Assembly: GCA_034664125.1 (NCBI GenBank)
Contig: JAXDIG010000054.1
Location: 94,255-158,254, forward strand
Reading direction: 5' to 3'
DNA length: 64,000 nt
From: JACVRW01 sp034664125
Lineage (GTDB): Bacteria; Actinomycetota; Thermoleophilia; Solirubrobacterales; Thermoleophilaceae
Shown: positions 42,149-51,465 of the stretch, one piece after another
Position numbering within the stretch: the first letter of the stretch is position 1
How the letters are laid out: the number at the start of each line of letters is the position of its first letter
Position numbers and translations under genes: made by a program
The notes under the pieces: model-generated
What the model was told of the DNA's origin: nothing
The model's input: the letters and a program-made list of their open reading frames with translations, nothing else
The model's database searches: none

Positions 42149-43189
42149 GTGACCCGTAACGGGGACTCCGCCGTGCGCCTCGTCGGCGCGCGCAAGGCTT
42201 ACGGCGAGGTCGTGGCCGTGGATGGCGTGGACCTCGAGATCGTCGAGGACGAGTTCTTCACGATGCTCGGCCCGTCGGGCTCGGGCAAGACCACCTGCCT
42301 GCGCCTGATCGCCGGCTTCGAGCGCCCCGACGACGGCCGCGTCGAGCTCGCCGGCCAGGACGTGACGGGGCTGCCGCCGCACGAGCGCGACGTCAACACC
42401 GTCTTTCAGGACTACGCGCTGTTCCCGCACATGTCGGTCGGCGAGAACGTGGCCTACGGGCTCAAGATCAAGAAGGTCGGCGGTGAGGAGCGCCGCCGGC
42501 GGGTCACCGAAGCGCTCGGGATGGTGCGGCTGGGCGGCTACGAAGATCGCCGGCCGGGTCAGCTCTCGGGCGGCCAGCGCCAGCGAGTGGCGCTCGCGCG
42601 CGCGCTCGTCAACCGCCCGCGCGTGCTGCTGCTCGACGAGCCGCTGGGCGCCCTGGACCTCAAGCTGCGCCAGCAGATGCAGCAAGAGCTGCGCACGCTC
42701 CAGCAGGAGGTGCGCATCACGTTCGTCTACGTGACGCACGACCAGGAGGAGGCGCTCACGATGAGCGACCGCCTCGCGGTCTTCAACGACGGCCGGATCG
42801 AGCAGGTGGGCGCGCCGGCCGACGTCTACGAACACCCGGTCAACGAGTTCGTGGCCGGCTTCGTGGGCGTGTCGAACATCGTCGAGCGCGACGGGCGGCG
42901 CTTCACGATCCGCCCCGAGAAGGTGCGCATCCTGGAGGACGCCGAGGCGGCCTCGGACGGGATGCGCGTGGAGGGCGGCCAGATCCGGGACGTGTCCTAC
43001 ATCGGCGCGGTTACGCGCTACATCGTCGACCTCGACGGAGGCGGCGAGATCCAGGTGGTGAGGCAGAACCTCGAGATGTCCTCCCAGGAGGCGCTCGAGC
43101 AACGGGGAAGGCGGGTGCGCGTCGCATGGCGCGACGAGCACGCGTACGCCATCCCCGGCTCTCAGCAACAACCAGAGGAGGGAATGTGA
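42149..43189 (+). CDS. potA: Polyamine-type ABC transporter ATPase
   Basis: 346 residues from GTG 42149. Walker A GPSGSGKT (41-48), Q-loop, ABC signature LSGGQRQRVALARAL, Walker B LLLDEPLGALD and the C-terminal TOBE domain are all present. PotA/FbpC-like ATPases energise spermidine/putrescine uptake. The following genes encode the binding protein and two permeases, so the system is complete. The TGA (43187-43189) overlaps the potD GTG. The upstream 97-bp gap has no distinct operator I can identify. Confidence 0.93.
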   Translation: MTRNGDSAVRLVGARKAYGEVVAVDGVDLEIVEDEFFTMLGPSGSGKTTCLRLIAGFERPDDGRVELAGQDVTGLPPHERDVNTVFQDYALFPHMSVGENVAYGLKIKKVGGEERRRRVTEALGMVRLGGYEDRRPGQLSGGQRQRVALARALVNRPRVLLLDEPLGALDLKLRQQMQQELRTLQQEVRITFVYVTHDQEEALTMSDRLAVFNDGRIEQVGAPADVYEHPVNEFVAGFVGVSNIVERDGRRFTIRPEKVRILEDAEAASDGMRVEGGQIRDVSYIGAVTRYIVDLDGGGEIQVVRQNLEMSSQEALEQRGRRVRVAWRDEHAYAIPGSQQQPEEGM

Positions 43190-44403
43190 AAGTGCATGGG
43201 TGGCGATGGTGGTCCGCGCTCGCCGTGCTCACGCTCGCGCTGGCCGGCCTGACGGCGGCCGGCTGCGGCGGCGACGACAGCGGCGGCGGTGGTGGTGGTG
43301 GCGGTGGCGGCGGGGCAGACGCCCTGACGAAGGTCGGCAAGGGCGAGGGCCAGGTGGACCTGATCGCCTGGGCCGGCTACGTCGAGGACGGCTCGACCGA
43401 CCCGAAGGTCGACTGGGTCTCGGACTTCGAGAAGCAGACCGGCTGCCAGGTGAACGTGAAGGTCGGCAACACCTCGGACGAGATGGTCACGCTGATGAGG
43501 ACCGGCAACTACGACGGCGTGTCGGCGTCGGGCGACGCGACGCTGCGGCTGATCGCCGGCGGCGACGTGGCACCGGTCAACACCGACCTGATCCCCAACT
43601 ACGCGGACGTGTTCGACTCGCTCAAGGGGCAGCCGCACAACACGGTCGACGGCAAGGCCTACGGCGTGGCGCACGGCCGCGGCGCGAACCTGCTCATGTA
43701 CAACAAGGACGTCGTGAAGCCGGCGCCGGACTCGTGGAGCGTCGTGTTCGGCGGGCCGGAGAGCCAGCCGTACAAGGGCAAGGTCACCGCGTACGACAAC
43801 CCGATCTACATCGCGGACGCGGCGCTGTACCTGAAGGCCACCCAGCCCGACCTCGGGATCGACAACGTCTATGAGCTGGACGACAAGCAGTTCCAGGCCG
43901 CCGTCGACCTGCTCAAGCAGCAGCGCGACGTGATCGGCGAGTACTGGTCGGACTACACCAAGGAGCAATCCGCGTTCACGGGCGGCGACTCGGTGGTCGG
44001 CACGACGTGGCAAGTGATCGCGAACCTGATCGAGGCGGACAAGAAGTCGCCGCCGATCGCGGCGATCCTCCCCAAGGAGGGCGCGACCGGGTGGTCGGAC
44101 ACTTGGATGATCTCGTCCAAGGCCAAGCACCCGAACTGCATGTACAAGTGGATGGACCACATCATCAGCCCCAAGGCGAACGCCGCGGTGGCCGAGTGGT
44201 TCGGTGAGGCTCCGTCCAACCGCAAGTCGTGCGCGGAGACCGCGGTGAAGAACCACTGCGAGATCTTCCACGCCAGCGACGAGGCCTACTTCGACAAGGT
44301 GGCCTACTGGAACACGCCGACCAAGGACTGCGGCGACGACCGCGGCTCGACCTGCAAGGACTACTCCGAGTGGGTCAAGGCCTGGACGGAGATCAAGGGA
44401 TAG
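43186..44403 (+). CDS. potD: Extracellular polyamine-binding lipoprotein
   Basis: 405 residues from GTG 43186, with AGGAGGGA just upstream. A lipoprotein signal ends LTAAGC. A run of eleven Gly residues after a GDDSG spacer tethers the mature domain. IAWAGYVEDGS and SDEMVTLMRTGNYDGVSASGD belong to the PotD/extracellular-solute-binding type 1 fold. It captures a small cationic ligand outside the membrane and delivers it to the two permeases. Its TAG is followed by three tandem 44-bp repeats. Confidence 0.9.
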   Translation: MKVHGWRWWSALAVLTLALAGLTAAGCGGDDSGGGGGGGGGGGADALTKVGKGEGQVDLIAWAGYVEDGSTDPKVDWVSDFEKQTGCQVNVKVGNTSDEMVTLMRTGNYDGVSASGDATLRLIAGGDVAPVNTDLIPNYADVFDSLKGQPHNTVDGKAYGVAHGRGANLLMYNKDVVKPAPDSWSVVFGGPESQPYKGKVTAYDNPIYIADAALYLKATQPDLGIDNVYELDDKQFQAAVDLLKQQRDVIGEYWSDYTKEQSAFTGGDSVVGTTWQVIANLIEADKKSPPIAAILPKEGATGWSDTWMISSKAKHPNCMYKWMDHIISPKANAAVAEWFGEAPSNRKSCAETAVKNHCEIFHASDEAYFDKVAYWNTPTKDCGDDRGSTCKDYSEWVKAWTEIKG

Positions 44404-44408
44404 CCGGC

Positions 44409-44540
44409 TGATGGCATCCCCTGCGCCGCGGGCCGAGCCCGCGGCTTCCGCCTGATGGCATCCCCTGCGCCGCGGGCCGAGCCCGCGGCTTCGGGCTGAT
44501 GGCATCCCCTGCGCCGCGGGCCGAGCCCGCGGCTTCGGGC
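44409..44540 (+). repeat. Three tandem 44-bp repeats forming a stop-start ladder to potB
   Basis: Units start at 44409, 44453 and 44497. Each begins TGATGGCATC and contains GCCGCGGGC-CGA-GCCCGCGGC, a 9-bp hairpin. In units 1 and 2 an ATG opens a 14-codon ORF (MASPAPRAEPAAS-A/G) ending in TGA that overlaps the ATG of the next unit (TGATG). Unit 3 supplies the real potB start. The 44-bp period (14 codons plus two bases) makes the stop-start chain self-repeating. Confidence 0.9.
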
Positions 44541-45389
44541 CTTGCCAGATTCCTCTGGCGCCGGCCCCGCCTGCAGCTGTCGCTGCTGCTGGCGGGGCCG
44601 GTCGGCTGGCTGGTCGTCGCCTACCTGGGCTCGCTGGCCGTGCTGTTCGTCGCCTCGCTCTGGCAGCTCGACGACTTCAGCGGCAAGATCGTCCACGAGA
44701 CGGGCTTCCAGAACTTCCGGGAGCTGATCGAGACCCCGGTCTACCGCTCGATCGTCCTGCGCACGGTGCTGATCGCGGCGCTGGTGACGATCACGGACGC
44801 GATCCTCGCGTTCCCGATCGCGTTCTACATGGCCAAGGTGGCTTCTCCGCGCGCGCGGGCGCTGCTCGTGGTGGCGGTGCTGATGCCGCTCTGGTCCAGC
44901 TACCTGGTGAAGGTCTACACCTGGCGGATCATGCTCTCGAACGACGGCATGGTGAACTGGCTGCTGGACCCGATCGGCCTGCACGGCCCGGGCTTCGGGA
45001 ACGTGGCCACCTGGCTCGTCTTCTCGTACCTATGGCTGCCGTTCATGATCCTGCCGATCTACGCCGGGCTCGAGCGCATCCCCAACTCGCTGATCGACGC
45101 CTCCGGCGACCTCGGCGCGCCGGCCTGGACGACCTTCCGGCGGGTGATCCTGCCGCTCGCGCTGCCGGCGCTGGTGGCGGGCTCGATCTTCACGTTCTCG
45201 CTCACGCTCGGCGACTACATCACGCCGACGCTCGTCTCGAGCACCCAGTTCATCGGCAACGTCGTGTACGCCAACGTGGGCATCGCGAACAACCTGCCGC
45301 TGGCCTCGGCGTTCGCGACGGTGCCCGTGGCGATCATGGTCGTCTACCTGCTGATCGCCCGCCGGCTGGGCGCGTTCGAGTCGCTCTGA
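44499..45389 (+). CDS. potB: Polyamine ABC transporter permease, PotB-like
   Basis: 296 residues from ATG 44499, whose first 14 codons are the last 44-bp repeat unit. Six predicted membrane helices; the EAA loop is LIDASGDLGAPAWTTFRRVILPLALPAL, where the ATPase docks. Pairs with PotC to form the channel. The stop TGA shares its A with the potC ATG, giving tight coupling. The repeat-derived N-terminus is absent from usual PotB proteins (my knowledge of the family). Confidence 0.93.
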   Translation: MASPAPRAEPAASGLARFLWRRPRLQLSLLLAGPVGWLVVAYLGSLAVLFVASLWQLDDFSGKIVHETGFQNFRELIETPVYRSIVLRTVLIAALVTITDAILAFPIAFYMAKVASPRARALLVVAVLMPLWSSYLVKVYTWRIMLSNDGMVNWLLDPIGLHGPGFGNVATWLVFSYLWLPFMILPIYAGLERIPNSLIDASGDLGAPAWTTFRRVILPLALPALVAGSIFTFSLTLGDYITPTLVSSTQFIGNVVYANVGIANNLPLASAFATVPVAIMVVYLLIARRLGAFESL

Positions 45390-46225
45390 TGCTCCACCTC
45401 TCCAACGGCACGCGCTGGGCCCTGCGGATCGGCACCGCGATCACGCTCACGTTCATCTACGTGCCGCTGATCGTGATCGCGGTCTACGCGTTCAACGACT
45501 CGCGCTCGCAGTCGTGGCCGATCCAGGGATTCACGCTGGACTGGTTCGACAAGGCGCTGCACAACCCGGGGGTCCGGGAGGCGCTCTGGACGTCGCTCAA
45601 GGCCGGACTCGGCGCCACGGCGATCGCGGTCGTGCTGGGGACGCTGGCGGCGATGGCCGTGGCCCGCCACCGCTTCTTCGGCCGCGACACGATCTCGTTC
45701 CTCGTCGTGCTGCCGATCGCGCTGCCCGGCATCGTGACCGGCATGGCGCTGAACGCGACCTTCACTCAGGTGCTCGGGGTGGACCTCACTCTGTTCACGG
45801 TGATCGTGGGCCACGCCACCTTCTGCATCGTCGTGGTCTACAACAACGCGGTGGCGCGGCTGCGCCGGACGGGCAACTCGCTGGAGGAGGCCGCGAACGA
45901 CCTGGGCGCCGGCCCGTGGCAGACGTTCCGCGACGTCACGTTCCCGCAGATGCGCACCGCCCTGGTGGCGGGTGCGCTGCTCGCGTTCGCGCTCTCGTTC
46001 GACGAGATCATCGTCACGACGTTCACGGCCGGTTCCCAGGAGACACTGCCGATCTGGATCTTCACGAACTACTCGCGCCCCAACCAGCTGCCGATCGTGA
46101 ACGTGGTGGGCCTCATGCTGATCGTCCTATCGATCATCCCCGTCTACCTGGCCAACCGGCTCTCACAGGACCCGATCGGGGTGCCCGGGGCCACGGCCGG
46201 GGCCGGCGCGGCGGCGCGCGGCTAG
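45389..46225 (+). CDS. potC: Polyamine ABC transporter permease, PotC-like
   Basis: 278 residues from ATG 45389 (TGATG overlap with potB). Six helices including an N-terminal TLTFIYVPLIVIAVYAFND start typical of PotC; EAA loop NSLEEAANDLGAGPWQTFRDVTFPQM. A short Gly/Ala-rich tail after the last helix (TAGAGAAARG) is unusual. This completes the transporter. Confidence 0.94.
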   Translation: MLHLSNGTRWALRIGTAITLTFIYVPLIVIAVYAFNDSRSQSWPIQGFTLDWFDKALHNPGVREALWTSLKAGLGATAIAVVLGTLAAMAVARHRFFGRDTISFLVVLPIALPGIVTGMALNATFTQVLGVDLTLFTVIVGHATFCIVVVYNNAVARLRRTGNSLEEAANDLGAGPWQTFRDVTFPQMRTALVAGALLAFALSFDEIIVTTFTAGSQETLPIWIFTNYSRPNQLPIVNVVGLMLIVLSIIPVYLANRLSQDPIGVPGATAGAGAAARG

Positions 46226-46319
46226 GCCCGCCGCCGCAAGCGTGGCCAACGCCACGAGGCCGAGGAGGCTGACGATCCGGCCCGCGGTGAAGCTGGCGGG
46301 CCGGTAGGCGTCGTCAAGG

Positions 46320-46332
46320 CTTCCGCCGGAAG
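46320..46332. promoter_or_regulatory. 13-bp palindrome upstream of the RpiR gene
   Basis: CTTCCG-C-CGGAAG, a perfect dyad 32 bp before the RpiR GTG, followed by GGAACTTTCC. It lies where an autoregulatory operator would be. Confidence 0.45.
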
Positions 46333-46364
46333 GAACTTTCCGCCCCCCGGCGAAAACCTCGCCC

Positions 46365-47216
46365 GTGACGCGAACGGGCACGACCGCACTAACTCTCTCC
46401 GACGAGATCCGTCAGCGCTTCGACGAGTTCTCGCGCTCGCAGAAGGATGTCGGGCAGTACATCGTCGACCATCTGGAGGAGGCCGCCTTCCATACGGCCG
46501 AGGAGCTGGCCCGGCGGGCCAACACCTCCAGCTCGACGGTCGTGCGCTTCGCCCAGGCGCTCGGCTTCGAGGGCTTCCCGGAGCTTCAGGCCGCCGCGCG
46601 CGACGAGTACCGGCGCGCCCGCGAGGGTGGCAACGGGGGAGGGGACGTGGCCGGCGCGCCGCTCTTCCCGATCGACCAGACCGAGTTCGAGGCGGCCCTG
46701 GCCGCCGATCACGCCAACCTCGCCGAGACGGCCCGCAAGGTCGATCGCGAGGAGGTGTCCGCGGCCGTCGACCTGATCTCGCACGCGGACCGCATCGTGC
46801 TCTGCGGCACCGATCAGATGGCCTTCTTCGCGAGCTACCTGCGTCACCTGCTGATGCTGCTCGACCTGCGCGCCGAGGTGGTGGCGTCGCCCAGCCAGGA
46901 GAACCTGGCCAAGCTCGGACGCGTGCACGACAAGACCGTCATGGTCGGCTTCTCGGCCGGCCGCCCGCACCCGCTCGTGGTGCGCGCCATGAAGCTCGCA
47001 CGCAACCGCCACGCCGCGACGATCGCGATCGCCGACGCGACCCTCTCCGAGGTGGCCAAGCTCGCCGACCACCGGCTCTACTACTCATCCAACAGCCCGG
47101 CCTTCGTGCGCTCCCACTCGGCACTGCTCGGGCTGATCCAGGCGCTCGCCTACGGCGTCTACGCCATGGACGAGCCGGCCTACGCCGACCGCATCAAGGC
47201 CTTCCGTTTGAAGTAG
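46365..47216 (+). CDS. MurR/RpiR-family transcriptional regulator with SIS domain
   Basis: 283 residues from GTG 46365. N-terminal RpiR helix-turn-helix (FDEFSRSQKDVGQYIVDHLEEAAFHTAEELARRANTSSSTVVRFAQALGFEGFPEL), then a SIS domain (RIVLCGTDQMAFFASYLRHLLMLLDLRAEVV) that senses phosphosugars or related metabolites. It follows the Pot operon by 139 bp; whether it controls the transporter is unknown. A palindrome sits just upstream. Confidence 0.93.
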   Translation: MTRTGTTALTLSDEIRQRFDEFSRSQKDVGQYIVDHLEEAAFHTAEELARRANTSSSTVVRFAQALGFEGFPELQAAARDEYRRAREGGNGGGDVAGAPLFPIDQTEFEAALAADHANLAETARKVDREEVSAAVDLISHADRIVLCGTDQMAFFASYLRHLLMLLDLRAEVVASPSQENLAKLGRVHDKTVMVGFSAGRPHPLVVRAMKLARNRHAATIAIADATLSEVAKLADHRLYYSSNSPAFVRSHSALLGLIQALAYGVYAMDEPAYADRIKAFRLK

Positions 47217-47227
47217 GGTCCCTCCCG

Positions 47228-49222
47228 GTGAGGAGGGCAGCTCTTACCGTCGCGCTCAGCGCGATCGCGCTCGGCCTTGCTGCGCCCGCGCAGGCCGCCC
47301 CGCGCGGCTGCGACCCGCTGGACCCGGCCGCCTGCCTGCTGCCCTGGCCAAACGACTACTTCCGCAAGCACGGGCACCTCGCGCTGACCAACGCGCAGAT
47401 GCCGCACAGCACCGACGGCAAGCCGATCCAGGCGCGCGACTACAACCGGTCGGACGGCTTCAGCCCCGGCCAGATCATCGTGACGCTGGTGCCGGGCCTC
47501 GACCTCAAACGCACCGGCGCGGCGCCCGTGACCGACGTCGGCCGCTCGCTGGCGCCCAACCAGGCGATCGTGGTGATCGACGCCAAGACCGGCAAGCGGC
47601 AGCTGATCTGGTCCGAGCTCAACGCCCTCGCGAAGAACCAGAACAAGCGCACGCTCAACATCCACGCGGGCATCGGCTGGCGCGAGGGGCACCGCTACAT
47701 CGTCGCCCTGCGCAACCTCAAGCGGTCGAACGGCAGCACGATCAAGGCGCCCCGCGCCTTCCGCATCTACCGGGACGGCCTCGGGGGCGGCGGGCTCGCG
47801 GCGAGACGCCGCGAGCCCCATATGCAGGACATCTTCAACCGGCTGGACAAGGCCGGGGTCAATCCCGGCGATCTCTACATGGCGTGGGACTTCACGATCG
47901 CCACCCGCCAGGGGCTCACGAAGCGGATGCTCTCGATCCGCGACCGCTCCTTCGCGGCGCTCGGCGACCGCAACCTGCGCGACCTGAAGGTCGCGGGCAA
48001 GCCGCCGGCGTTCACGGTCACCGAGGCGCGCGACATCCCCGGGATCGGCCGCCGCGTGGCCGGGACCGTTGCCGTGCCCTGCTGGCTGAACAAGCCGGGC
48101 TGCCCGCCGGGTTCGCGCTTCAAGCTCGACAAGCACGGGCTTCCGGTGCGCACCGCAGGGAACGTGCAGCAGGCGCGCTTCGTGTGCGTGGTGCCGAACA
48201 CGTCGGCCACCACCCCCGCCCGGCCGCTGCTGTTCGGCCACGGCCTGTTCCAGGACGCCTCCGCGGTGGACACGATCGCGCTGCTCGCCCCGGTGGCCAA
48301 CGCCGTCATGTGCGGCACGGACTTCTCCGGCATGGCGAACGAGGACCTGCCCAACGCCGGGGTGGTGTCGGCCGACCTGTCGCGCTTCCCGACCATGGCG
48401 GACCGCCTGCAGCAGGGCATCCTCAACTTCATGTTCCTGGGCCGGCTGATGGTCCACCCCCAGGGTTTCTCGTCGAACCCCGAGTTCGCCGGCAGGATCA
48501 ATACCCAGCGGCTCTTCTACGCCGGCGCCAGCCTCGGTGGCATCATCGGCGGGGCGCTCACGTCGGTCGCGCCTGACTTCGACCGCTCCGCGCTGATCGT
48601 CCCGGGCCTGCGCTTCAGCCTGCTGCTCACGCGCAGCATCCAGTTCCCCGCGTTCGGGAACGTCCTCTACAGCAAGTACCCGGACCCCGTCGAGCAGTCG
48701 CTGGTCAACTCGATGATCCAGCTGCTCTGGGACCGCGGCGAGGCGAACGGCTACGTCTACCACATGGTCCGCGACCCGCTGCCGAACACGCCGAAGAAGA
48801 CCGTGCTGCTGCACGAGGCCTTCGGCGACCACCAGGTCGCCAACGTGGCCACCGAGACGGAGGCCCGCATCATCGGCGCCCGCCTGCGCGTGCCGGCGCT
48901 GGATCCCGGCCGCAGCCGCGACCGCAAGCCGTTCTACGGCATCCAGCCGATCACCCGCTACCCGTGGAAGGGCAACGCGCTGACGATCTTCGACATCGGT
49001 CCGCTGCGGCCGCCGGGGTGCACCGGGGCAGCCTGCAAGGGCACGCCGCCCGCGCCGGTCACCAACACGCCCCCCGAAATCGGGGTCGACCCGCACCCGC
49101 TCACGGCGCTCGAGCTGCCGGCTGTGTTCGAGTTCATGGACTTCCTCAAGGTCAACGGCGCGTTCGTGGACCACTGCGACAAGAGCAAGCCCTGCTACGC
49201 GCAGGGCTGGACCGGGCCCTAG
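47228..49222 (+). CDS. Secreted alpha/beta-hydrolase-like protein (lipase/esterase-like), copy 1
   Basis: 664 residues from GTG 47228, with signal peptide (about 1-23). The N-terminal LPWPNDYF and SDGFSPG motif resembles the bacterial virulence-lipase N-terminal domain I know from VolA-like proteins. The hydrolase part has LLFGHGLFQDAS (oxyanion turn), YAGASLGGIIGG (nucleophile elbow, Ser) and HEAFGDHQV (candidate acid/His region). About ten Cys residues suggest disulfides. Secreted lipase or esterase activity is inferred. A paralog follows with its ATG at the next base after the stop. Confidence 0.82.
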   Translation: MRRAALTVALSAIALGLAAPAQAAPRGCDPLDPAACLLPWPNDYFRKHGHLALTNAQMPHSTDGKPIQARDYNRSDGFSPGQIIVTLVPGLDLKRTGAAPVTDVGRSLAPNQAIVVIDAKTGKRQLIWSELNALAKNQNKRTLNIHAGIGWREGHRYIVALRNLKRSNGSTIKAPRAFRIYRDGLGGGGLAARRREPHMQDIFNRLDKAGVNPGDLYMAWDFTIATRQGLTKRMLSIRDRSFAALGDRNLRDLKVAGKPPAFTVTEARDIPGIGRRVAGTVAVPCWLNKPGCPPGSRFKLDKHGLPVRTAGNVQQARFVCVVPNTSATTPARPLLFGHGLFQDASAVDTIALLAPVANAVMCGTDFSGMANEDLPNAGVVSADLSRFPTMADRLQQGILNFMFLGRLMVHPQGFSSNPEFAGRINTQRLFYAGASLGGIIGGALTSVAPDFDRSALIVPGLRFSLLLTRSIQFPAFGNVLYSKYPDPVEQSLVNSMIQLLWDRGEANGYVYHMVRDPLPNTPKKTVLLHEAFGDHQVANVATETEARIIGARLRVPALDPGRSRDRKPFYGIQPITRYPWKGNALTIFDIGPLRPPGCTGAACKGTPPAPVTNTPPEIGVDPHPLTALELPAVFEFMDFLKVNGAFVDHCDKSKPCYAQGWTGP

Positions 49223-51291
49223 ATGCGCCGCGTCGCGCTGGCGGTCGCCCTGCTCGCCGCACTGGCCGCCGCCGCGCCCGCCGGTGCCGCCATCGACTTC
49301 GGCACGGCCGACCGCTGCGACCCGATCGACCCGTCGCGCTGCCTCTACCCCTGGCCCAACGACCACTTCACCGTGCGGGACAGCGGCACCCCGACCGGCC
49401 GCCGCCTCCACCTCGACGTGGCGTCGATGCCCACCAACGCGTCGGGCAAGCCGATCGAGCCGTCGGACTACAACTACTCGGACGGGTTCAGCCCGGGCGC
49501 GCCGATCTTGACGAAGGTGCCGGGCCTGGACACGCCCGCGGCGTTCGCCAGGACGGGCGCCGTCCCGATCACCGATATCGGCCGCTCGTTCGACCGCGAC
49601 CAGCCGATCCTGGTCATCAACGCGCGCACGGGGCAGCGCCAGCTGATCTGGGCCGAGCTCGACGCCAACGCGACCTCCGCGGCCGGCACCGCGCTGCTGA
49701 TCCACCCGGCGAAGAACCTGCGCGAGGGCGAGCGCTACATCGTCGCCCTGCGCAACCTGCGCGGCGCCGACGGCGCGCTGCTCCGGCCGAGCCAGGCGTT
49801 CCGCGCCTACCGCGACCGGATCAAGACCGGCTCGCCTGCCTTCGAGCGCCGCCGCTGGCACATGGAGGGCATCTTCCGCACCCTCAAGCGCGCTCACGTC
49901 AAGCGCAGAGAGCTGTACGTGGCGTGGGACTTCACCGTCGCCAGCGCACGCGGGCTGTCGGGTCGGCTGCGCAGGATCCGCGACGACGCCTTCCGGGGCC
50001 TGGGGGACACCAACCTCGGCGACCTGCAGGCGACCGGCGCGCCGCCGAAGTTCTCGATCACCAAGATCACGATGTTCGCGCCCTGCGGCACGGACGGCTG
50101 CCAGGGGAGCGAGAGCGACGAGCTGCAACGCCGCGTGGAGGGCACCATCGAGGTGCCCTGCTACCTCGACCAGCCGGGCTGCCCGGCCGGCTCGCGCTTC
50201 AAGCTCGGCCCGGACGGCCTGCCCGTGCGCACGCCCGGCAACGTGCACAACGCCAACTTCATCTGCAACATCCCGCGCTCGGTCACGTCGGCGGCGCGGG
50301 GCCGGCTGTCGCTCTACGGCCACGGGCTGTTCGGCAGCGCGGCGGAGGTGAACAGCATCAGCCGCGGCGCCATCGCGACGGAGCACAGGGTCGTGCTCTG
50401 CGCGAGCGACTGGATCGGCATGTCCGGCGGCGACATCCCCAACACGATCTCGATCCTGGGTGACCTGTCGCGCTTCCCGACGCTGGCCGACCGCCTCCAG
50501 CAGGGGATGGTCAACTTCCTCTTCCTCGGCCGGGCCATGATCCACCCGAAGGGCTTCCTGTCGAGCCTGGCGTTCTGGGACAGCAAGGGCCCGTTGATCG
50601 ATACGCACCACCTCTACTACTCGGGCGGCAGCCAGGGAGGCATCGCCGGCGGGGCCCTGACCGCGGTGGCGCCCGACTTCACGCGCTCGGTGCTGATCGT
50701 GCCGGCGATGAACTACAGCCTGCGCTCACGCGCTCGGTCGACTTCGACCCGTTCGCGCAGGTGCTGTATCCGGCCTACCCCGATGAGCTGACCCGGCCGC
50801 TGCTGCTGTCGCTGATCCAGACGCTGTGGGACCGCGGCGAGCCGAATGGCTACGCCTGGCACATGACCGACGATCCGTACCCGAACACGCCCCGGCACAC
50901 GGTGCTGCTGCACATGGCGTTCGGGGACCACCAGGTGGCCAACATCGGCACCGAGGTCGAGGCGCGCACGATCGGCGCGCGCATCCGGCTGCCGGCCGTG
51001 GACCCGGGCCGCCACACCGACCGCGTGCCGTACTACGGCATCGAGCCGATCCGCAGGTACCCGTACGGCGGCAGCGCGCTGGTGGTGTGGGACATCGGCC
51101 CGCTGCGCGGGGACCTCGGCACCCCGCCGCCGCCGATAACGAACACGGCCCCGCGGTTGGGCCGCGACCCGCACGGGCTGACCGGACGCGAGGTGGCCGC
51201 GCAGCTGCAGTTCTCGCAGTTCATCGACGGCGCCTTCGTGGACGTCTGCGCCGGGCTGCCCTGCCACGCGGCCGGCTGGACGGGGCCGTAG
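49223..51291 (+). pseudogene. Secreted hydrolase-like paralog (copy 2), single frameshift
   Basis: Reads as one 690-residue-class protein in two frames: a long N-terminal frame from ATG 49223 (signal peptide, YPWPNDHF, SDGFSPG, LYGHGLFGSA, YSGGSQGGIAGG nucleophile elbow) and the C-terminal frame to 51,291 (VLYPAYPDE, LLHMAFGDHQVAN, GWTGP). Copy 1 reads LRFSLLLTRSIQF where this copy switches frame after YSL at about 50,723; one base missing in CTGCGCTC restores LLTRSVDFDPF. The junction is clean and everything else is conserved, so the break is recent or an assembly error. Confidence 0.78.
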
Positions 51292-51317
51292 CGGGCGGTT
51301 CGACGGGCACGGTCGCT

Positions 51318-51370
51318 GGGGGGTCCCGGAAGATGCGTCCCTATATGTCCCGTTTCTTCCGGGACCCCCC
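51318..51370. terminator. 15-bp inverted repeat after the hydrolase paralog
   Basis: GGGGGGTCCCGGAAG (51318-51332) is exactly inverted at 51356-51370, loop 23 nt containing GTCCCTATATGTCCC. A second IR, CCGGACGGCCC/GGGCCGTCCGG (51380-51390, 51438-51448), follows. No U tract; could be a Rho-independent-like structure, a small mobile palindrome, or pdxS leader control. Confidence 0.5.
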
Positions 51371-51465
51371 AACCGCGATCCGGACGGCCCCCCTGTCGCT
51401 GCAGTTGGCCGGGAGCCGGGCCGTTAGCGGGCGCAGCGGGCCGTCCGGTTATCCTCCCAAGTCAC

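Noticed and set aside
44409..44540. Tandem repeats as a CRISPR array
   Set aside because: No variable spacers between units and no cas genes; the units are contiguous and coding.
46163..46381. Minus-strand small ORF (about 70 codons) between potC and RpiR with a hydrophobic C-terminal stretch
   Set aside because: Overlaps the RpiR start and potC end and contains the palindrome; protein-like but with no ribosome site or operon context. Left unannotated, though not excluded.
47180..50611. Very long minus-strand open frame (over 1,100 codons) opposite the hydrolase-like genes
   Set aside because: Composition is Arg/Ala/Gly-rich low complexity, the mirror of high GC3 plus-strand genes; no motif or ribosome site.
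51318..51370. Standard Rho-independent terminator
   Set aside because: No U tract and a 23-nt loop; kept only as a hairpin of uncertain role.
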